DNA of 13,499 nucleotides from an uncultured Lachnospiraceae bacterium. GTDB taxonomy: Bacteria > Bacillota > Clostridia > Lachnospirales > Lachnospiraceae. The stretch covers positions 1-13,499 of the forward strand of contig CAKRWT010000051.1 of the NCBI GenBank assembly GCA_934418125.1. Reading direction: 5' to 3'. The notes below the pieces were generated by a model. The model was not told where the DNA came from, made no database searches, and saw only the letters and a list, made by a program, of their open reading frames with translations. The position numbers and the translations under genes are program-made. Below are positions 13,261 through 13,499 of the stretch, in pieces. Within the stretch, counting starts at the first letter, position 1; every line of letters begins with the position of its first letter.

Positions 13261-13499
13261 TTAGTTAAACGCACCCAACTGCAGTGTCAGTATACAGCCC
13301 AATACGGATGCGGCTGTGATCCGACACCTGGAAAATCCCTTTTTATTGACCGCATGCCAAATCAATGTTCCGATAAAGCAGCCATAAAATGCCATGTTCC
13401 ACACATTACAGCCGAGTGCGAGCAACCGTACTTTTCTTATTGAATAAGCTACCACTGCCGCCGAGAAAGCATACATCGTACCTGCCACAGCTGGAGTGA
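13261..13499 (-). pseudogene. cbiM: Remnant of cbiM, the substrate-binding membrane subunit of a cobalt ECF transporter
   Basis: The frame enters from the right edge as TPAVAGTMYAFSAAVVAYSIRKVR, which resembles the N-terminal segment of CbiM, and then continues directly with LLALGCNVWNMAFYGCFIG, which in CbiM lies roughly 70 residues further on after the GAFVFAAQM and GSSGH segments. Those intervening spans are missing, with the frame kept (junction near 13425). It then proceeds through CRITAASVLGCILTLQLGAF and stops two codons later at 13261, where about 80-100 C-terminal residues should follow. The remnant therefore has both an internal deletion and a lost 3' end. Family CbiM proteins capture Co2+ for cobalamin synthesis with CbiN, CbiQ and CbiO. 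None of these is visible here, and this copy cannot form the full membrane bundle. Confidence 0.75.

Noticed and set aside
1..13499. CRISPR array, rRNA or tRNA genes
   Set aside because: No regularly spaced repeat-spacer pattern, tRNA cloverleaf or rRNA-like segment was seen on either strand. The repeats found are isolated pairs or the 10-bp MraZ boxes.

Overview
This window looks like chromosome of a low- to mid-GC Firmicute, most likely a Lachnospiraceae or related Clostridia. The evidence is a division and cell wall (dcw) cluster in the order mraZ-rsmH-ftsL-PBP-PBP, AGGAGG-type ribosome binding sites with several TTG/GTG starts, and Tn916-like xis/int sequences. Taxonomy is inferred from gene style and order, not from a marker gene. 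Almost everything is on the minus strand, so the biological reading direction is right to left.

Right flank (about 12.1-13.5 kb): a decayed mobile-element scar. It holds a cbiM (cobalt ECF transporter) remnant with an apparent internal deletion and a lost 3' end. Next come a 45-codon unidentified ORF, a complete Tn916-type excisionase, and a mini-integrase that keeps its native N-terminal residues fused in frame to the C-terminal catalytic part. A tandem 9-bp repeat lies between the integrase end and ychF and may be an integrase arm site.

Core (about 4.34-12.1 kb): housekeeping genes. ychF and lgt come first, closed by a strong terminator. A new promoter carrying four CCAC/GTGG boxes at 10-bp period (an MraZ operator) then drives mraZ, rsmH, an ftsL-like gene, a complete class B PBP with an acidic repeat-bearing tail, and a second class B PBP (SpoVD/FtsI type). 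The ribosome binding site of the second PBP lies inside a 12-bp perfect inverted repeat.

Left part (1 to about 4.34 kb): an AT-richer inserted element. Homology of the second PBP stops abruptly just after its S-x-N motif and foreign sequence begins, so the gene lacks the KTG motif. The element contains, in transcription order, an intrinsic terminator, an unidentified 172-residue protein, a 51-residue single-span membrane peptide, a 690-residue GIY-YIG nuclease/adenine-methyltransferase fusion (a candidate single-chain restriction-modification enzyme) behind a palindromic operator-like site, and a small serine resolvase. A membrane protein tail enters from the left edge on the plus strand. The far end of the element is outside the window.

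The two most notable features are the interruption of a dcw-cluster PBP gene by an element carrying a possible self-contained restriction-modification enzyme, and the series of in-frame deletions in the right-hand scar. No CRISPR array, rRNA or tRNA was seen.
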